Below, piece after piece: positions 7,701 through 8,338 of a stretch of 8,338 bases of DNA. The position numbers and the translations under genes were made by a program. Each line of letters opens with the position of its first letter. Within the stretch, counting starts at the first letter, position 1. The DNA comes from Deltaproteobacteria bacterium. Lineage in GTDB: Bacteria; Desulfobacterota; Desulfobacteria; Desulfobacterales; JAFDCJ01. Under the pieces are notes generated by a model, which saw nothing but the letters and a program-made list of their open reading frames with translations, was not told the DNA's origin and made no database searches. The stretch spans positions 1-8,338 of the forward strand of contig JAJRVC010000559.1 of the NCBI GenBank assembly GCA_024277475.1, given 5' to 3'.

Positions 7701-7980
7701 CAGTTAGGTTTGCCTCATCAGCGAGCTGTATCTCGGGCGTTACTTCTGAGGGGAAGAGAATTCCCGCGCCATAACGCTTTATTGGAGAATCCTGCCATAA
7801 TATTTCATCGCCGTTTTTTTGTTTCTTGGCAGACCAGAATTCCTCCTTCGTAAGGCTTATGGATTCGGCACCGTCAATATCAAGGACAATTCCATTCACT
7901 GCCGGATCCGGGCCAACGATCTCGGCCTTTAGTTTATCCAGCAGCCATACCCTGTTTTTAAGATTTTCAGCAAGACTCAC
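4711..7980 (-). CDS. drmA: DrmA-like DISARM SF2 helicase, ended early by an in-frame TGA
   Basis: DrmA is the ATP-driven DNA translocase/helicase of DISARM, acting with DrmB. Numbered from the GTG at 7980 (1,089 residues): a family-like N-terminal LDKLKAEIVGPDP (14-26), an acidic linker (about 80-122), Walker A FPTGGGKT (520-527), a probable zinc site CPWC (635-638) with Cys674 and Cys679, Walker B DELH (749-752), motif III STATIS (789-794), motif V SNIIEVGVDID (972-982), and motif VI QVSSRVGRS (1001-1009). SHYESFRSYHQRLY and EPTSVTPFSPP follow, typical of DrmA near its end. I prefer GTG 7980 because GGGGGG lies just before it and it follows the upstream stop by 8 nt. GTG 8046 or ATG 8034 would overlap the helicase gene. 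Both ATPase lobes are intact; the TGA removes about 107 codons still open in the same frame. A G7 run lies at 5352-5358. Confidence 0.92.
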   Translation of the reverse strand: MSLAENLKNRVWLLDKLKAEIVGPDPAVNGIVLDIDGAESISLTKEEFWSAKKQKNGDEILWQDSPIKRYGAGILFPSEVTPEIQLADEANLTDGFAKDEMDVGGGEDIPVASSGADESEDYDVTLANAYRPSAMGISFLANLSDGDDAVIVRAEFAEYIKKNVNIDGDTENRRHLWQRKNALQQDGNQLQIEIEFNEILFTTSPIRKWVPGYEDKLEIVLISRNVESNSRQKLLTVSIVNRQSRTEGSIDELCFFQCGLVIQNRSGEQWVAPYPEVVRENRKHDDEEEILRLIYRDMQTFAIGHGCAADWEGERPDSVSKIWTEAFPLYETPSTSADLTDKSGKPLRVSMRKLAGLDNSDRGDGEMACLVEAYRDWIEGLKDLENRVTYDGRNIPISDDLTDTAGLLIERCEKCLDRINGGIAYLNSGTKAGEWAREAFRLANLAMLIAQLRASRDVRNPVWDKGRLSWDKPITDPDPSLENSTKGYWRPFQIAFLLMSIKGICDPENSERKIVDLIWFPTGGGKTEAYLGLTAFTIFFNRLSGKEVAGTDVLMRYTLRLLTAQQFQRAGLLFCAMEHIRKQRAYAANLGDKPFRLGMWVGGEASPNRRSQARTALRKLERNPDAVNPFVLLKCPWCNARFGPKDQKDKGPVSVYGYQKWKNSKGNETVAFRCHDHNCEFGFSPIKPNSDPLPISIIDEDIIDDPPNMVIGTVDKFALLSWKPEVRSLFGIGKQGKHEGYPPTLIIQDELHLISGPLGSMVGAYETVIDELCTAEIAGALVSPKIVASTATISRANEQVRALYAREEMMLFPPSGLEAGDSFFARESRDNNGKLLPGRLYVGVMCPGHGSLQTTQSRVYAALLQYPVVMPVNNGGDSVRDHWWTLLSFFNSIRELGGAASLLVADTRDYLRVILERHGFAYSDIRKLFNVIELTSRIRSDHIPLAIRQLEKSLERNNRGFFNDAIEVCLASNIIEVGVDIDRLSLMTIVGQPKTTSQYIQVSSRVGRSANAPGLDVVLFSQSKPRDRSHYESFRSYHQRLYAQVEPTSVTPFSPPAVERALPGVILAAIRQFSDSGSADNPRPFPLPE
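5352..5358 (-). repeat. G7 homopolymer inside drmA
   Basis: Seven G on the coding strand encode part of Asn-Gly-Gly-Asp between helicase lobes 1 and 2 of DrmA. The frame is open at the present length. It is a weaker slippage candidate than the G8 run in the methylase gene. Confidence 0.4.
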
Positions 7981-7983
7981 AAT

Positions 7984-7990
7984 CCCCCCT
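7984..7990 (-). promoter_or_regulatory. Ribosome binding site deciding the drmA start
   Basis: AGGGGGG lies three bases before GTG at 7980-7978 and overlaps the TAG stop (7991-7989) of the upstream helicase frame. This stop / ribosome-site / start layout is typical of coupled genes. It puts the protein start close to the conserved LxxVGP segment that opens DrmA proteins. Confidence 0.55.
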
Positions 7991-8264
7991 ATATTCTTTT
8001 TGTTATGAATGTGTTTTTTAATACTTCTTTCCATGCTTCCCTGCACGACTCATGCATTAAAAGTATAAGCCTCACTCTGGCCCTGCTCATCCCTACATAT
8101 AGAAGTGCCTCATACTGTTCACCCGAAATTCTGTTTATATCCCTAACAATAACCACAGGACTTTCAAGACCCTTGAATGAATGAATTGTGCTGTAGCAGA
8201 TATGACCGTTTTTCCTGCGTGCTGATCTTAACCCATCTTTCGATTCCAAATCTGGAATTCTCGC
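7989..8264 (-). pseudogene. 3' remnant of a UvrD-like (SF1) helicase gene
   Basis: About 90 codons encode the extreme C-terminus of a UvrD/PcrA-type helicase. Motif V-like YSTIHSFKGLESPVVIV and motif VI-like LLYVGMSRAR are well preserved, separated by a short RDINRISGEQYEA segment. The motif VI arginine that contacts ATP is present. The frame is closed upstream by TAG at 8267-8265, so Walker A, Walker B and the rest of the helicase are not joined to it. The only start would be TTG at 8249, with no ribosome site. An adjacent frame (8313-8227) also stays open and might continue the gene through one indel, but that is weak. The position directly before drmA is where class 2 DISARM places drmE; whether this is drmE debris or another helicase cannot be settled here. 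The gene stops 8 nt before the preferred drmA start. Confidence 0.7.
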
Positions 8265-8338
8265 CTAACTCTTTGATATTTTCTTTTTTATAAAAACTTA
8301 ATATCTTATTAATCAATTAGATGAAAATTAGACGTCGA
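8265..8338. other. AT-rich right edge upstream of the helicase remnant
   Basis: Eleven of the last 58 bases are G or C, like the left edge and unlike the interior. All minus-strand frames contain stops. No promoter is proposed because such AT-rich DNA matches -10 boxes by chance. It may mark where the helicase gene was cut or replaced. Confidence 0.5.

Noticed and set aside
7981..8046. Longer DrmA start at GTG 8046 or ATG 8034
   Set aside because: Both would overlap the helicase frame by 46-58 nt and add a basic stretch not expected before the LxxVGP opening. GTG 7980 has a G6 ribosome site and follows the upstream stop.
1..8338. CRISPR arrays, tRNA or rRNA genes, insertion-sequence transposase
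   Set aside because: Reading both strands showed no regularly spaced repeats, tRNA-like arms or transposase motifs.

Overview
The window carries one dense set of genes, all on the minus strand, that reads as a DISARM-like anti-phage / DNA-modification island. In transcription order (right to left) it holds: the 3' end of a UvrD-like helicase gene (about 8264-7989); drmA, a large SF2 helicase (7980-4711); an in-frame continuation of drmA behind a single TGA (to 4390); drmB, a DUF1998 protein (4397-2493); vsr, a Vsr-type mismatch endonuclease (2489-2085); a 231-nt gap with a candidate promoter; a C5-cytosine DNA methyltransferase (1853-870); and a protein made of the AspBHI/MspJI-type modified-base recognition domain without its nuclease half (866-120). 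The long forward-strand reading frames are shadows of these genes.

The host cannot be named from the sequence. Interior base composition is intermediate (by eye near 45-50% G+C, not computed). Bacterial start codons (ATG, GTG, TTG), Shine-Dalgarno sites and tight coupling indicate a bacterium. Both ends become very AT-rich: 11 of the first 60 bases and 11 of the last 58 are G or C. The first and last genes of the set both end abruptly at these AT-rich edges, which suggests an accessory island cut on both sides.

By family knowledge, DrmA and DrmB are the core of DISARM, and a C5 methyltransferase is the self-marking enzyme of class 2 DISARM. In such systems the methylase marks host DNA while the DrmA-DrmB complex acts on incoming DNA. 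Vsr normally repairs T:G mismatches left when 5-methylcytosine deaminates, so it fits next to a C5 methylase, although here it sits directly behind drmB. The phospholipase-D-like DrmC is not in the window. The modified-cytosine reader at the end of the second unit is the least expected part.

Several features suggest decay or switching: a lone in-frame TGA in drmA, a helicase lacking most of its length, a reader lacking its nuclease, and a run of eight G near the start of the methylase gene. Sequencing or assembly error could explain some of these and cannot be excluded from the sequence alone.
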